From Hedera helix (taxonomy: Eukaryota > Streptophyta > Magnoliopsida > Apiales > Araliaceae): a DNA stretch of 64,000 bases. Positions 1 to 12,855 of this stretch are shown piece after piece. The notes below the pieces were generated by a model. It saw nothing but the letters and a program-made list of their open reading frames with translations. It did not search any database and was not told the origin of the DNA. Each line of letters begins with the position of its first letter. Position 1 is the stretch's first letter. A program made the translations under genes and the position numbers. The stretch is taken from positions 39,370,967-39,434,966 of the forward strand of contig OX359281.1 in NCBI GenBank assembly GCA_947179155.2, written 5' to 3'.

Positions 1-735
1 CCGAACTGTGGCCGCCTAAATTACTAAATCACCCATGCACCAACACCAAGCGCTATTTCTGAGTTTGGACGGAAAAGCAAGTAATAAAATACAAAATAAA
101 TTACCAGATATTTTATTTAAAAAAACCATATTATCAAATTTGACATTTTAAAGTCAATGACAGATATTTTTATTTTAAAATTGATGAAATTTATTTGACT
201 TTTAAATACAATTAATCTGGTATTCAATAGTACTTTTTAAGTGATTTTTTAATTATATTCTCTAAAATAAAATTAATTTTAAATTAAAGTGCATAACTAA
301 TATTGATATTACATTTCAAAATAGAGAGTCTTTCTAGACGAGGGGATATTTTCTTCTGCGCTGTATAATTTGAAATTCTCCGGTATAATTAAGAAAAGCT
401 TTAAACTTTATTTTCAATGCAAATCAACATTAATTAAATATTTTTTTAGAGATATTCTCAAATTAAAATTAAGGAAAAATATCTAACCATTAATGTAAGA
501 ATTTCAACATTTTTTTAGACTACGCGAAATTATTTCTACTTCTGTGGGACGTGAAAAAAATTATTGCACTCTGTTGTCAAGAAGATTTGAGCCGTGTTTT
601 AAATATAGTCGGGGTGGATTAGGAATTTACTAATCAACTAGGTTTAGACATGATATATGATCATGGTTGGGTTGGGCCAAAAGTATTCAGTTTTTTATTG
701 TGCTCTAAAAGTGAGATCTAAGGCACAATGAGTTG
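1..735. other. AT-rich intergenic DNA
   Basis: No open frame, splice pattern or repeat end that I can support. The stretch is poly-A/T rich and looks like ordinary plant intergenic DNA. Confidence 0.5.
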
Positions 736-739
736 GACT

Positions 740-1170
740 CATGGTTTTTAGATCGAGATCAGTCATTGAATCGAAAAAAGATATTGGTTGGATGGATCAT
801 TGGGTTCAACTAGTTGTTGAACTGTGACATTATAAATACATAAAAAAAAATATTATTAATAATTAATAAAAATTTAAAGCATCTTACTTTTTGTAAGCAA
901 AAACATACTGAAATTATATTATAATATTACTAAAAATATATAATTTTAAAAATAAAAATATTTTTGTCCCAAAAAAATATTAAAAAATAATTTAAAATCG
1001 TTTCACCGATCAACTTAATCGGTTCGACCGGTGATTAACCGATTTAATCTGGGTTTCGACCAAAATCGGTTCATTGGGCAAAATCGGACCGCAATGTAGA
1101 TCGATTTTGATTTTAAATGATTTGACCGCTGGTCCAGTCTAGGTTTAACAATACTGGTTTGACTGCTAAC
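740..1170 (-). mobile_element. Mutator-like MITE copy (degenerate)
   Basis: The block has many CGGTT/AACCG motifs flanking an AT-rich core. Read on the minus strand it follows, segment by segment, the better preserved element at 56405-56814: the same ataattaataaaa and aaaaataaaaatattttt core, then the same CCGAT/ACCGG ends. That copy has a 9-bp target duplication, which suggests a Mutator-like MITE family. The ends here are eroded and I see no target duplication, so the borders are approximate. Confidence 0.5.
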
Positions 1171-1469
1171 CTATGAGCTTTTGCATTTTTTTAAAAAACA
1201 TTAATTTAAAAAATAAGATCATTATAATGTTATTGATCTTTTTTATGAAACAAATTAATAATAATTTAAGGGGGGAAATGGTGTTGAATGAAACAAACAA
1301 GTAATTTCAAAGGATTAAGCATGGCATCGATAATATATCAATACTTAATTTTGACTTAACTCGTTAATTATTTTTTACTTTTTTTTTTAATTTTTTTTAT
1401 GTTGCATATATTTTCTTGTACACAATCCAAACGCTATTTATAATTTATCACTAGATATCAATAATAAAA

Positions 1470-1736
1470 TACTCCCTCTATTTTAAATTATAAAATCAAT
1501 ATTGACTTTTTAGAAGTTAATTTCAAACATTTATACTCATAATTGACATGAATTCATTGAATTTATGTCAATAAAATTATGAATATCATAAACTATCTAA
1601 AAAGTATAACTGGTTATATGATTTATTGTTTTCAAAACATAAATAAATCATATTAATTTTAAGTTTAAATATGTCCCAAACTAACTTTTACAAAATCAAT
1701 ATTATATTGGTCTTATAAATTGTAACGAATGAAGTA
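1470..1736. mobile_element. Stowaway-like (Tc1/mariner) MITE
   Basis: The left end begins TACTCCCTCTATTTTAAATT and the right end, reverse-complemented, begins TACTTCATTCGTTAC. These are the TA-flanked terminal repeats typical of plant Stowaway MITEs. The element is about 267 bp with no coding capacity. Related copies sit at 46771-46997 and 60801-61052. Confidence 0.7.
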
Positions 1737-2039
1737 TAATGATTTCTTTTGATTCATAAATAATGAATATATAGTTAAGGTAGAGTTATAATGTAAATTT
1801 TAATCTAAGCATATAGAAAAGAGATGGAACCAGTCTTTTGATACAGACATTAAATTAAAATTTTAAAAATAGTTGATTTAAGTAAGCGAGTGGGAGACAA
1901 AGAGGGCATATAAGAATGAAAGTCGTGAAGAACTAGAAGAAAATTTTCTTTGGTTTGTTTACTTCTAAATTTCTATAAGAATTAGATTTGACTCATAACT
2001 TTATAGTAGTGTTACGGTGGATAAAATTAGTGAAATAAC

Positions 2040-2405
2040 TTAGTTTTGGATGGGTTGTGCTGGACTGAGCCACTCGTAAGTTGGGCTGGACAAAAAATAC
2101 TTAGGTTTTATTGGGCTTAAAAATATAAACCCAAAGTCTACTTTTTTAAGGGTGGATTAAGTTGACTCGTGGGCTTAAAATACTTTTGCCATTTCTAACT
2201 AGGTTAAACCTACGACTCTGTGTGATAATCATATATATAGGCCTTAATTGTTGACTCGCACAACTACAAACCCTAGATTTCACAATTTCTCAAAACTTCT
2301 TTGAATCCCCTCTCACCTTGTCCGTAAGGATCAAGATAAAGACGGTTGAGCCAACTTGATATTTTCTCCTTAAAAATCAGAGTAAACAACTCAATTACAG
2401 GTATA
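2040..2405 (+). promoter_or_regulatory. Promoter-like block with TGGGC and telo-box motifs
   Basis: Several TGGGCT/TGGGCY (site II-like) motifs lie at about 2050-2180, a TATA-like tatatatag at about 2231, and an AAACCCTAG telo-box at about 2267. A CT-rich leader follows and ends in CAG|GTATAT at about 2399-2405, which would fit a 5'-UTR splice donor. In plants this combination is typical of housekeeping and translation-gene promoters. I find no coding exon downstream before the dioxygenase gene, so this may be a promoter remnant or start a transcript I cannot follow. Confidence 0.35.
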
Positions 2406-2814
2406 TTTATGATTTTTGAATTCATCTGTTTTTGTTATAAGTCATTTATAAGTTTATTCATTTATTTTTCTTGATCTTTTATTGAAATTCTAATGATTTT
2501 TCCTTTTTAAGCCATAAACCCTAATATAATAATTTTATGATTTGTTGAAATAAATGTGATTACTTGTAATTTAATGAGCATTGTTTATGAAAATCCGGTC
2601 AATTTTTAGAAAGTTGAAAATTGTTATTTTTTATGTGAATATAATCATAATTATTAATTTCAGTTAGATCGAATATTTCTCGATTGCAATTAATATATAT
2701 GAAATCTATATTAAAAAAATGAGTCTACTAGTTACACTTACCGACAAAATTACTTTTATCGCTCTAGATTGCGTGTTGTTGTATTTAATGTATTATAAGT
2801 TGTATATTGAAATA

Positions 2815-3095
2815 CAAACAATGTTTTAAAAATTGAATCGAAACATTTCAACCGATTGAACTGAGCATCAGTTTTATATTCGGTATGATTTAATCAGGTT
2901 AAATTAATTTGGTCAAAATTTGAATTGAATTGATTGATCACCAATTAAATCGATGATTTAACCGGTAAAATAGATTAAATCGACCATTAAACTGTTTTTA
3001 AATGTTTTTTGATTGCAACACTTTTTAAATATAAGAATAAGCATTTTTACTAATATTATAATACACCTTCATTATGACCAATCGGTGTTTAGAAA
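2815..3095. repeat. MITE-like fragment related to the CGGTT family
   Basis: Repeated AACCGATT, ATCGATG and AACCGG motifs, with gttttaaa-type ends, resemble the elements at 740-1170 and 56405-56814. Degenerate, with no target duplication seen. The flanks (2406-2814 and 3096-3771) are AT-rich with nothing recognisable. Confidence 0.3.
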
Positions 3096-3771
3096 CATTG
3101 AATTCAAAGTGTAACATGTGTTGCACAAAATATATATTTGTATTTTTTTTGTTTGTTTAAAATTAGCATAATCAACTTTGGCAATATCAAAAATATTAAA
3201 ACTTTCAATATATTTTTTAAATATCCATATATTCCACAAAAAGAGTTATATTTATTTTTATCATACTTAATTTGTAAAATTTTAGATACTCAAATTATAA
3301 TATACATATATTTTAATTATAAAATAATAATTTATATTTAATAATATTTTAAAATTTGTAAATTGAGTAGGGAAAAAAAGTTAAAAAACACTTTTTGTTG
3401 GAACGGAGCATGTCATAATTTATTTATTTATTACTTTTTGCCGTGGTCTTATTGGTATTGGATTCACACATAATGTCGCCATAACTAATAAAGAATTTAA
3501 TACCACCATAAAAAAGGAAGACCGGAATTAAATCAATAACAAAAGTAAATAAGAGTAATATAATCTTCACACGTACGCGCCATACAATCGACGCAAAACC
3601 CTTACCTGCACAACCAACCAGTGCCTGAAATTCTCAAAATCCGAATTTATCTAAAAAATATTAATCTGCACAATAATATATATATATTTATCTTCAAAAT
3701 GCCCTGCTAATAATCACAATGCCTCTCCTATTTGTATTAATTAAACGTGCGATGAATTTCTCTACAGAACT

Positions 3772-6700
3772 ATGTCTGGCAGACCAGATAAACGGAGAAA
3801 GGAGATTCATACAGCTAGTGGTGCAGGTAGCAGCAGGGGGAACGATGTCGTTGCTTTGAGTTTTCCGATGGACTCGAGTTCTCGTCTTCGGTTGAACCCT
3901 AGCACCGATCACAAGCCGTCTTGCTACGAAGATACGGAATCGAAGTGCAATACTTTGCTTTTCAGCTCTCTAGAGAGGCATTTACCTCCGATCATGTTAA
4001 ACTTTGGTCGTGACACCAAAGTTCAGTACATGCGGGATATTCTGCTTCGATATTTACCCCAAAGCGAATACATTCGAGTGAGTACATATACTGAACATAT
4101 TTTATTATTTCTGTTAGTGATTGTAGTTAGGGTTGTTTGCATACTGGAAAAAGCTTAGGTAAGTGAACAAGAAAACTGAGATTTGAAATTCTATGGTCTG
4201 TGATGTTTAGGCTTGCCAAATGTAGGAAGATAACTCTGCATGACTGAATTGAATGTTTCTAGTTTATGATGAATTCATGTTTGTTTGTTTAGTCGCCTGC
4301 GAGGATTAGGAATGGGGAATATAATTACAGTTTTAATTGAGACTTTATGTCAACTATAGGGTTGGTGGGCATGCAGAGAAATTAAACAAGTAAATGTGTT
4401 GGGCAAGCTGAGAAATTTAAAAGTTACCATTAGGGAATGTTTGGTCAGCAACTCTGTTCCAGGGGTGGCTCAAGACAATATAAGGCCTAAAGCGATATTT
4501 ATTTATTTTTGGATAATGCTAAAGCGATATTTTTAATGAGGCCTTCTATGTTTGGTACATTTTTTATTGACTTTTTATGGTCAAATTGATCATTTTTTGA
4601 ATAAATATAGCTTATTATTATTTAATATATATGTAAAAAGCCTATAAACATTATAAATTATATAAAATTTAGTACTAATCTCAATGTTTACTTTTTTAAA
4701 AATCTAAATATATATGTTTAATTGTTAATTTTAAAAATGGTCAATTTGACTACAAAAATCAATGGAGAACTTTTATTTTGGGACGGAAGGAGTATTAATA
4801 ATTTTTATTTAAATGAGGCTTTTTTTTATACTGTTAATTTTTTTTTACTTATTTAATATTTGAATTGGATTATGGGCCCTAAAAAATTATTTAGCTTATA
4901 TTTTATAAGACCTTTTTATATGAATTATTTATGATGTTTAAAAAATTTGGGGCCTTCTTTGAAATGGGGCCTAAAGCGCAGGCTTTTTTATTTATTAAGT
5001 TGGGCCGGCCCTGCTCTGTTCTCTGTTTTGGCTTTCCATTTTAAATTTCAAGAAATGAGCACATATTTGGATATAATTTTTGAAAATATTCTTGAGAAAA
5101 AAATCAATTTTTTTACCATCCATCTTTTAAGTACACTTTTAATATAATTTAAAAAAAAAAAAAAAGTAGAGGGAAGGTGTAAATAAGTTCTATTTTATCT
5201 ATAATGGACCCCATGTAAGTATACTAAATATTCTTTTTCTCTCTAAAAAGTAATGGATCCTACTTAACTATTTTTGACGGTAAAATAGACTTTAAATTCC
5301 ATTATACTTAAGTATTTTTTAAGTTATAATACATTTATATAACATTTTATATTTGAATTGTATACTTTTATACATCTTTTATGGGACAATATTTTTTTTT
5401 TGTACTTCAGTTATCTTTAGTGGGACGGAGGGTATACTTATATTGCATACTAATATCCACTACAGTAAGTTTTGGTATGTTTTTGGATTGTTTAACTGCC
5501 TTACATGCTTTTACATTCTGAAAACATCCGAAAGCATGTGCAAAACATGGAAATGGTGTCCAAACAAATTCTAAATATAATAAATAAATAAAAAGTGTAA
5601 ACATTAAAAGAGTTCAAAATACAGTCCAAACAAGCCTAATTTATGAAGGAAAATTATTTTATTGGAAGTACTACAAGGATTTAGTTTTATGTAGTGTTTA
5701 ACTGGTTGCTAAAATGTATGGATTTATTACAACGTTGTAATCTATAATTCAGCTTAAAACTCCAGTATTAGTTGTGCGCACATTTCAGTGATAGGATACA
5801 TTTTTTAAAAATAATAATAATAAATTTTATTGTATTGAAGCTTACGACCCACTTCCCTCTCATTTTATTGAGTCTGTTGTTGAGCTCTTACCAGAATACC
5901 AGTGTTTGAATTTCGATTTTTTTAAAAGATTGGATACTGATTACTGAGAAAGCGGAGAAAAGTGAAAATAAGATTGACTTTCTAAAGCTTTTATTTTGTG
6001 TTGTTTTGGGTGCCAGAGGGATAAGAAACCACTTCAATTAAGTTAAGTAACTTAGACTACAGCATTTGTTTCTCTTGAGCTAAACAGAGCATGAGTAATT
6101 TGTCTAGCATTAATGTTAAAACTTTCTTATACTGTACGTCATCTGGCCAAACAAATTTTAAGACTTCTCTACTACTTCTTTTTGATAGGTCCAGAAGCAT
6201 AGAGAATACCGGCAGAAGATAATATCCAACTATCAGGTATTATTTATGCTAAAATTTTGTTTAGGAGTTATTTTTATTTTATTTAGTTCAAAAAAAAACT
6301 GTATGACATCTTTTAATGAATCAAAGTAAAATATTCAAAGAGGCACCAATGGAGTGCCACCCATGTACATCGGAACCACAAAAAAATGAAAACATTGCGC
6401 CACCCAGACAAAACTGCAACATTTGTTGAAGCTGTAGTACTATATATCTCACAAAGTTTGTTTAGCAAAATAAACAAGTTTAAGCAAAGGGAGAATGAGA
6501 GGGTATGCGTGTGATCTATGTTTGATGATAAGGATCTAAATATTTGCAATTTATGGCTGATTAATCAGGACTACTAGTAAATACCAGTGAATATATACCT
6601 TTGTTTATACACAAGCAGATCAATTATTGGCTGTCATTGTACAATATAGAGAATTTCTTGCTTTTCATGGTCAGCAGTTTTAGACGCAGCATCGTATAGA

Positions 6701-9418
6701 CATAAGGGATGTTGTGGAAAAGATGAGATATGACTATATTGGAATATGGGATTTTCTAAAGCATAATGAGAATGGGTGTAATATGCTCACTTCATTTTTC
6801 CCTACTTAGCAATAACTCAAAATTAAATCACCATTATTTTTGTTTTCTCCCTTATATACTGCTTCCTTCTTTTTTTCAGCCTCTGCATAGGGAGCTATAT
6901 GACATGCACCCTACAAACTTCTTTGTCCCTTCTTTTCTCAAGGCAATCAAAGAGAACAAGGAGGAGAGTTTTAGAAACATAATCTGTGAAACTTTTCCAG
7001 GACTTTTAACATTTGAAATGCTGCAGCCACATTTCTGTGAAATGCTACTAGATGAGGTATTATCTAGCCTTTGCTCTTTCTTCTGGCCTGCTATGTCAGT
7101 TTTCCTTGTAGTTTAACTTTTATGTTTTCTTATCACTTTCTGATTGCTTAGGTAGAAAATTTTCAAAATTGGATCCGCAAGACAAAAGTCAGCATAATGC
7201 GACCAAATACATTGAATAAATATGGTACTGTTCTTGATGACTTTGGCCTGGAAACAATGCTTGACAAGTTGATGGAAGACTTCATAAAGCCTATAGCTGA
7301 AGGTTAATAAATTTCTGAATATAACATTTTAGCAATACTAGAATAAATAGACATATAAACTGGGTGACAGAGCTTAATAATGGAGCATTTGCCCTGTTAA
7401 CCTTCTCTCTATTATTCTAATTTTAGTTCAATGCAGTCTTCTTTCCTGACGTTGGTGGATCAACACTCGACTCTCATCATGGTTTCGTGGTTGAATATGG
7501 AATGGATAGAGATGTTGACCTTGGTGGGTGATCACTTCAACCTTTCATTTCCCTTATTTTGTCCTTGTTTGGTGTTTAATCTATGCTTGTAAATAATTAG
7601 AACTTTACAACATTTTTCAATGGGAGTGGAAAATAATGAAAGGAAGGCACATGATTAATAGTTCATGGATAGACAGAACATAATGTAGTTGAGGTTCCTT
7701 CAATCAAACTCTCTTTTGATTAATAAAAAATTATTATTATTTATTATTCACCATAATGAAAAACTTGAGATAAACAAAAAATCATCTAGTTTCTTTTCTG
7801 ATATCTTAATTTCAGCTATCGGGTATCGGATGAAAAGCCAGGCCTTTTGCATGGAAAGTCTCATTTTTTTTTACTTCCATAAAAAGGAGAAGGAAAGTAC
7901 TAGTAACTGACTCTTTAGAGCCAAAAGGATAGGAAATGACATAGGTGTTCAATAGAGAGACTATTTTAGCATAGGATATGGAAAAAGCATGCGGGTTTCG
8001 TATTAAACAATCCATAGTTTGTGTTTTTATTCCTGATAGTTTTTGAGACACAGATTTTTAACAAGATTAATCTATTAGTCCAATACTTATATCTGCTATT
8101 CCAAAATTGTTGAAAGAGATAGCTTACCAGTGTGGATGACTATGATATGAGAAATCTCAACAAGTTTACATTGCTAGGTTTCCATGTGGATGACTCAGAA
8201 GTCACTTTGAATGTCTGCTTGGGTAAGCAATTTTCTGGCGGTGAACTTTTCTTCCGAGGTGTGCGGTGTGATAAACATGTAGATGCACATCCTATACCGG
8301 AGGTATGTGGGCCTTTAAAATAATTTTTTCCTGACTGAAGTTGCTTTCAAGAATTTCAATAGATTGTTTTAATGAAATAATCCTCTGAAAAACAGATTTA
8401 AATTCAAATGTGACTAAAAGAAAGAGAGAGAAAAAAAGATTGGGATATGAACGCACGTCATGGGGTGGATTTATATTAAGCCTAGTGGATAAGCTTTTCT
8501 GTATTTAACTCTTGATCCTTTAACTTCACATAAATCAAATATATACTAATAATTAGTATCATAGAGATCCAATTCATCTAGTTTCCTACAAAATAGCAAA
8601 AGTCTGATTAGTGTTTGTATTTTTCACATAAAACACCCACTAACTAGCTTTTAGACTTTGACTCTGTGCTACCACTGACACTAAGTCACTAACTACCTAA
8701 CTGGTATAATAAGCCACTGTTACCAACTTTTCCCCCTAAATATAGGTCTATTTTTAATTACTAACTACAATTAATATTATAAAAGATTAAGGACCTAGTA
8801 TAAGATAAAGAAACCTGTTACATTACACTCCATCCACTTCATAATCTTGCTTTGATGTTTGAGTTGTAATATAATTTCAACGAACCTGGATGGCGGTTCC
8901 CGTACCTTTCTGGCCTCTTTTTTTCTGTTTATGCACATTGCACAATCAATAGAATTCAAGAACTGCTAAAATTTCAATAGATTTTCTACATATTGTTTAC
9001 ATGAATAGCGTCTTGATCTTTTTTCATGTAGACATCAAACTGACCTAGGTTCATGTTATGACTCGTTGTATAGATCAATTCTTGGTTAGATTGATGGACG
9101 AGATTGGTTTTACCATCTAAATTCACTTATTCCTTGATGCTTATATTCTCAATTTTTTCTAAGTTAGATGTCTATTAACCATAATTATTCATTTGATAAT
9201 CTTTTTTTCCCAACTGTTAAACTCATCTCGGAGTCGTTGAGTTTCTCTAAAGAATTTAGTTTTATATTTTCTGAGAGCATTGTTATCCTATAATCATTTT
9301 GTTAACACTGGTTGTGCTTCGATTTGTAAACCTGTCTGCAGTCAGGTCGGGAATTAATGCCTGCAGGCATTTTTTTCACTTGAATTTGGTGAGTTTGTCT
9401 AATAAAGTGTACTTATAC

Positions 9419-9454
<36 letters not shown>

Positions 9455-11013
9455 TATATATATATAAACATGCATAAGCGGAATAATAGAGGCTCAATAC
9501 ACCTACCGTCCCACAAAAAAATAGCGAAAGATGAATCACAAGACAGCCACTAACTCGCTTTCTAGCTTTTTGACCTATTACAACCACTTTATTATAACTG
9601 GGGAATGTGATTTTTTGAATTTTTCCAGGTCCAAAAATATTATCCCATCCAAATTGCAGAGGAATATGATCTTTTTGACTTATTTCTACCTTAAATACTT
9701 CCTTTGCTATTTATAAAATAATGTAGTGGTGAAAGACCAAAGATAAACTATTGTTTTTGTAGATGATCACATGCTACCTCTCTGACCTTTAAACTTGAAG
9801 TACTTTTCTGCCCTTTTTTCACATATTTTACAATAATGTTTCTGTTATCCTGCTGAATCCTGAAAATGATCAAAATAACTTTTCCGCTTTTTATTTTTAT
9901 TTCATTTTATTAAATATAATATGGTTCAAAGCTTTAATATAAAAAAGGGAAGAAGAGTATATTGTGTAATAGAGATGTCAAAAATTGTCCTACTGATGTG
10001 TGTGCAATGCAGCTCAATTTCTGTCGAGCTATAGCGTAAACATAATTCTTTTGTACTGTTAAGATTGTTGGTTGAAGACTTATCTGGAGTTTGTATGCTC
10101 ATAGGAGATAGAGGATTACCATCATGTCCCGGGATGTGCTATTGTTCATCGTGGTCGCCATCGCCATGGTGCTAGAGCCACCTTATTTGGGCATAGACTA
10201 AATTTGGTTTTATGGTGCAAAAGGTACCCAAATCCTTAAACCTTGCTTCTCCTACTTGTGCTTCTTGTTTAAGTTGTGGCATCTACTTTTGCATGAAATA
10301 GAAACAGCACAATAAAGAAAAGATTATGATATAATACCAACAGCTCACGTCTACATTATATTACTGACCTAGTACAAACAAATGTACGTAGCTTAATGAT
10401 ATTTGTCATTTTACTTATAGAAAATTATGTATTACTGACCTCCTGAGGTTATCAGCATCATTATCCTCAGTATGCTGAAAAGTTCTTTCTTTCAAAATCA
10501 TACAAGTAAATAGTTACTCCCATTCTAAACCTCAGTATTTTAATGGCTTTTTGTGAAATTTGTATTTACTTTCAAAATGGAACTGTTCTTATAGGATTGA
10601 TCATCAAGAAATCTCGAGAAGGAGATGTATGATATTTACCTTACCATTTAATTTTTATATTCATGTATATAGTGGGGACCACTTTATAGATATTCTACAC
10701 AATTGGATTTAGAGGTAGATGACATGTTTCCAATTACTCCAGTCTTAGAAAAGAACAATATAGTCAAGACATGCATGTAAAGCATTGATGTATATATATA
10801 TATATATGTTGGTGTGTGTATAACAGTCTGAGATTATGTAGGACAAGATCTAGAAGTGTTTAAAGAAGGGGAAAGGAAGAGAGAAGAAACCTATCATCCA
10901 ATGGATTTGGGCATTATGAGATTTACCAAACTAAAAGGCTAAACTTTAAAGAGGTAGACAGGGTGGACCAGCATATTGTTCAAAGTACCTTGTCATAGTC
11001 CACATCAAGAAAA

Positions 11014-11046
<33 letters not shown>

Positions 11047-12855
11047 GCAAGAAAGTCCAACAAAATTATTACGAAAAAGATTGATGTCAATAATCAAAAG
11101 AGGCTAGAGTTGGCTATAAGTTTTAACTTTTTAAAAAAATTGACATTAATTGATAATGTTGTTGTAGAACTCATGGTTAAAAGCCATATTATACAATATA
11201 TCGGAAAAAATATCCATAGGAGTTGATTACGAGGCACCTTGATTATTTGTGTCTGCCGGTAGTGTAAATTATTAGCTTGGAGTGCATAACGAGTTTTTGA
11301 TTGTTTTATGAATTAGACATGGCTGATTATGTGGGTGCAATGATAGGGAAGCTAAAATTATTGATTGTATATTCTTTTATATATGACTTCTTATTTGAAC
11401 GAGTGTTTCCTTTTAACTTATTTGAATGAGTGCTTTTGCGTTTGATAGTTATTGCAGTGTTGGCACATCATAAATACATCCATCGTTCCCACTAATTCTA
11501 CTTCTCTCTTTCTCCAGCATTTAATGTTCGCTAAAATTTATCTTGCTGCAAAACTTTCCATTAGGTTAACAGTTGTTTTGCAATATTTGCATCAACCTCT
11601 CTCTCTCTTCCCCTTTGTATAAATATAGTGATTTGCAAAACTGATTGCACTGAGGGTTATTAAAAGTGGTTGTTCTGTTAATTTGGTTTGAAGACACTGA
11701 ATATCATGTAAATTAAAAAACTCAAAAGTTTCTTTTGTGCGATTGAGCTTTAAAATGTTCATTACCCCCATCAGCTAAATGGTATTTGAAGAGGCTTATT
11801 TTTGAAACTGTTTAAACTTACTATGAAATTATTGAAATAAATAATTATTATCATTAAACCTACGAATCTTGGTGAGGGTGGAACTTTCTCCCTCATTTGG
11901 CCTGTTCAGTGGACAAAATTCAAGATCAAGTGACTTGTACAGTGCTATTATTATCTTTTTGTGTGGGAAAGGTGATTTATATCCCCAGTCTCGGGCTTCG
12001 TGAGATTTGGGTGCGAGTCAATGACATTACCCAAAGCTTTGGCAGAGAAAGTATCATGAGAACTTGGTTCAAGTCCTGACCACGCATTTATACATTAATG
12101 GAATAGGACATTCTTGTCAATGGTATATGTTCTGGAGAGGTCACGAGTCTTGACTTTTTTTTCGTTTGGTTTTTTGAGAGGATTAGATGGTTACTGTTTT
12201 AAACTCTTAACACACGCGCGCATACATATATATATATATATATAAATGTATATTATATTATTTTCCTCTTTATTCTTTTGTAGTTTTGATATATCTGCAA
12301 TGAGTTGGTTGCTCACATTTAACATTTGGAAAACCCAATAATAAATCTTTTTATTACTAGTTCAGTGTTGGAGAAGAAAAAAAAGAAGAAGCAACTTGCT
12401 AGACATTCAATATTGTGAAGCTTCATAAAATTCTTCTTTGGGGGAAGTTCATGTGCACATCTACATATCCTTGCGACTTTACCGGACTTATTTTTTATGC
12501 ATCTCTCTTATATTGTGATAGAGATTCTCTTTGTTCACTTGAATCCATTTGTCTCCTCTTGTACTGAGTTTCTCAATCTTCTTCATCCAGCTCTACCTTT
12601 AGACAGCAGAAGAAATACCAGAAGGAATTCTCAGACTGGTGTGGTGAGTGTCAACGTGAGAAGAAAGCAAGGCAGCGTCAGTCTGTTGCTGCCATCAAAC
12701 AGGTATATATATACAACACCTGGTAGTTAGACGAATAATATTGGGAAGATCTTAAATCATTGTTGGTTTTGTTTGTTTTTACTATTTTTTTTCTCCAGGT
12801 ATTACAGGAAGGAGAAACTGCAGCTTTCAAAGACTTTATGCACCTTTGCTTGTAA
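3772..12855 (+). CDS. 2-oxoglutarate/Fe(II) dioxygenase, PKHD-type, nine exons
   Basis: Exons: 3772-4077, 6189-6236, 6880-7056, 7152-7302, 7437-7523, 8178-8302, 10105-10223, 12591-12702, 12799-12855. All introns are GT..AG, the phases match at every junction, and the total is 1182 nt (393 aa plus stop). The product is a prolyl/lysyl-hydroxylase-fold oxygenase: it should couple 2-oxoglutarate decarboxylation to hydroxylation of a substrate I cannot name. Iron ligands are H259 and D261 (GFHVDDSEVTLNVCLG) and distal H319 (HRGRHRHGAR). R329 in GHRLNLVLW is the expected 2-oxoglutarate anchor. The N-terminal third is a conserved plant-specific region with MSGRPDKRRK at the start. The C-terminus is basic and rich in Lys, Arg and Gln. 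Length and layout match the plant proteins named PKHD-type hydroxylase At1g22950-like, from memory. Start chosen as the first ATG of the open exon. Introns 1, 6 and 7 are long and hold an hAT MITE, an AC microsatellite and a poly-G tract. No disabling change seen. Confidence 0.9.
4460..5013. mobile_element. hAT-type MITE with 8-bp target duplication (intron 1)
   Basis: The left end is CAGGGGTGGCTCAA. The right end, reverse-complemented, is CAGGGCCGGCCCAA, so the terminal repeats are about 14 bp. The flanks carry an exact 8-bp direct repeat CTCTGTTC at 4452-4459 and 5014-5021, the hAT signature. There is no transposase frame. It lies inside intron 1 of the dioxygenase gene. Confidence 0.85.
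4556..4794. mobile_element. Stowaway-like MITE nested in the hAT MITE
   Basis: The right end is a Stowaway terminus (reverse complement TACTCCTTCCGTCCC). Beyond it the two ends are inverted copies, with TCAAATTGA on both sides. The left terminus has lost part of the TCCNTCCGTCCC core. Its position inside 4460-5013 makes it the younger insertion. Confidence 0.55.
5200..5434 (-). mobile_element. Truncated Stowaway-like MITE
   Basis: A clear terminus, TACCCTCCGTCCCAC on the minus strand, ends at 5434. I see no matching terminus on the other side, so this is probably a decayed or truncated copy. The left limit is a guess. Confidence 0.35.
9422..9468. repeat. (AC)n then (TA)n microsatellite
   Basis: About 15 AC units at 9422-9452 followed by a short TA run, within intron 6 of the dioxygenase gene. 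It causes chance open frames on both strands, which should be ignored. Confidence 0.95.
11014..11044 (+). repeat. 31-bp poly-G tract in intron 7
   Basis: An uninterrupted run of 31 G on the plus (coding) strand of intron 7. Such a run can form stacked G-quadruplexes in DNA or pre-mRNA and is a likely site of sequencing error, so its length is uncertain. Confidence 0.9.

Noticed and set aside
5353..5604. Overlapping frames of 73 and 65 codons on both strands in intron 1
   Set aside because: They lie within the dioxygenase intron over a Stowaway remnant; no domain.
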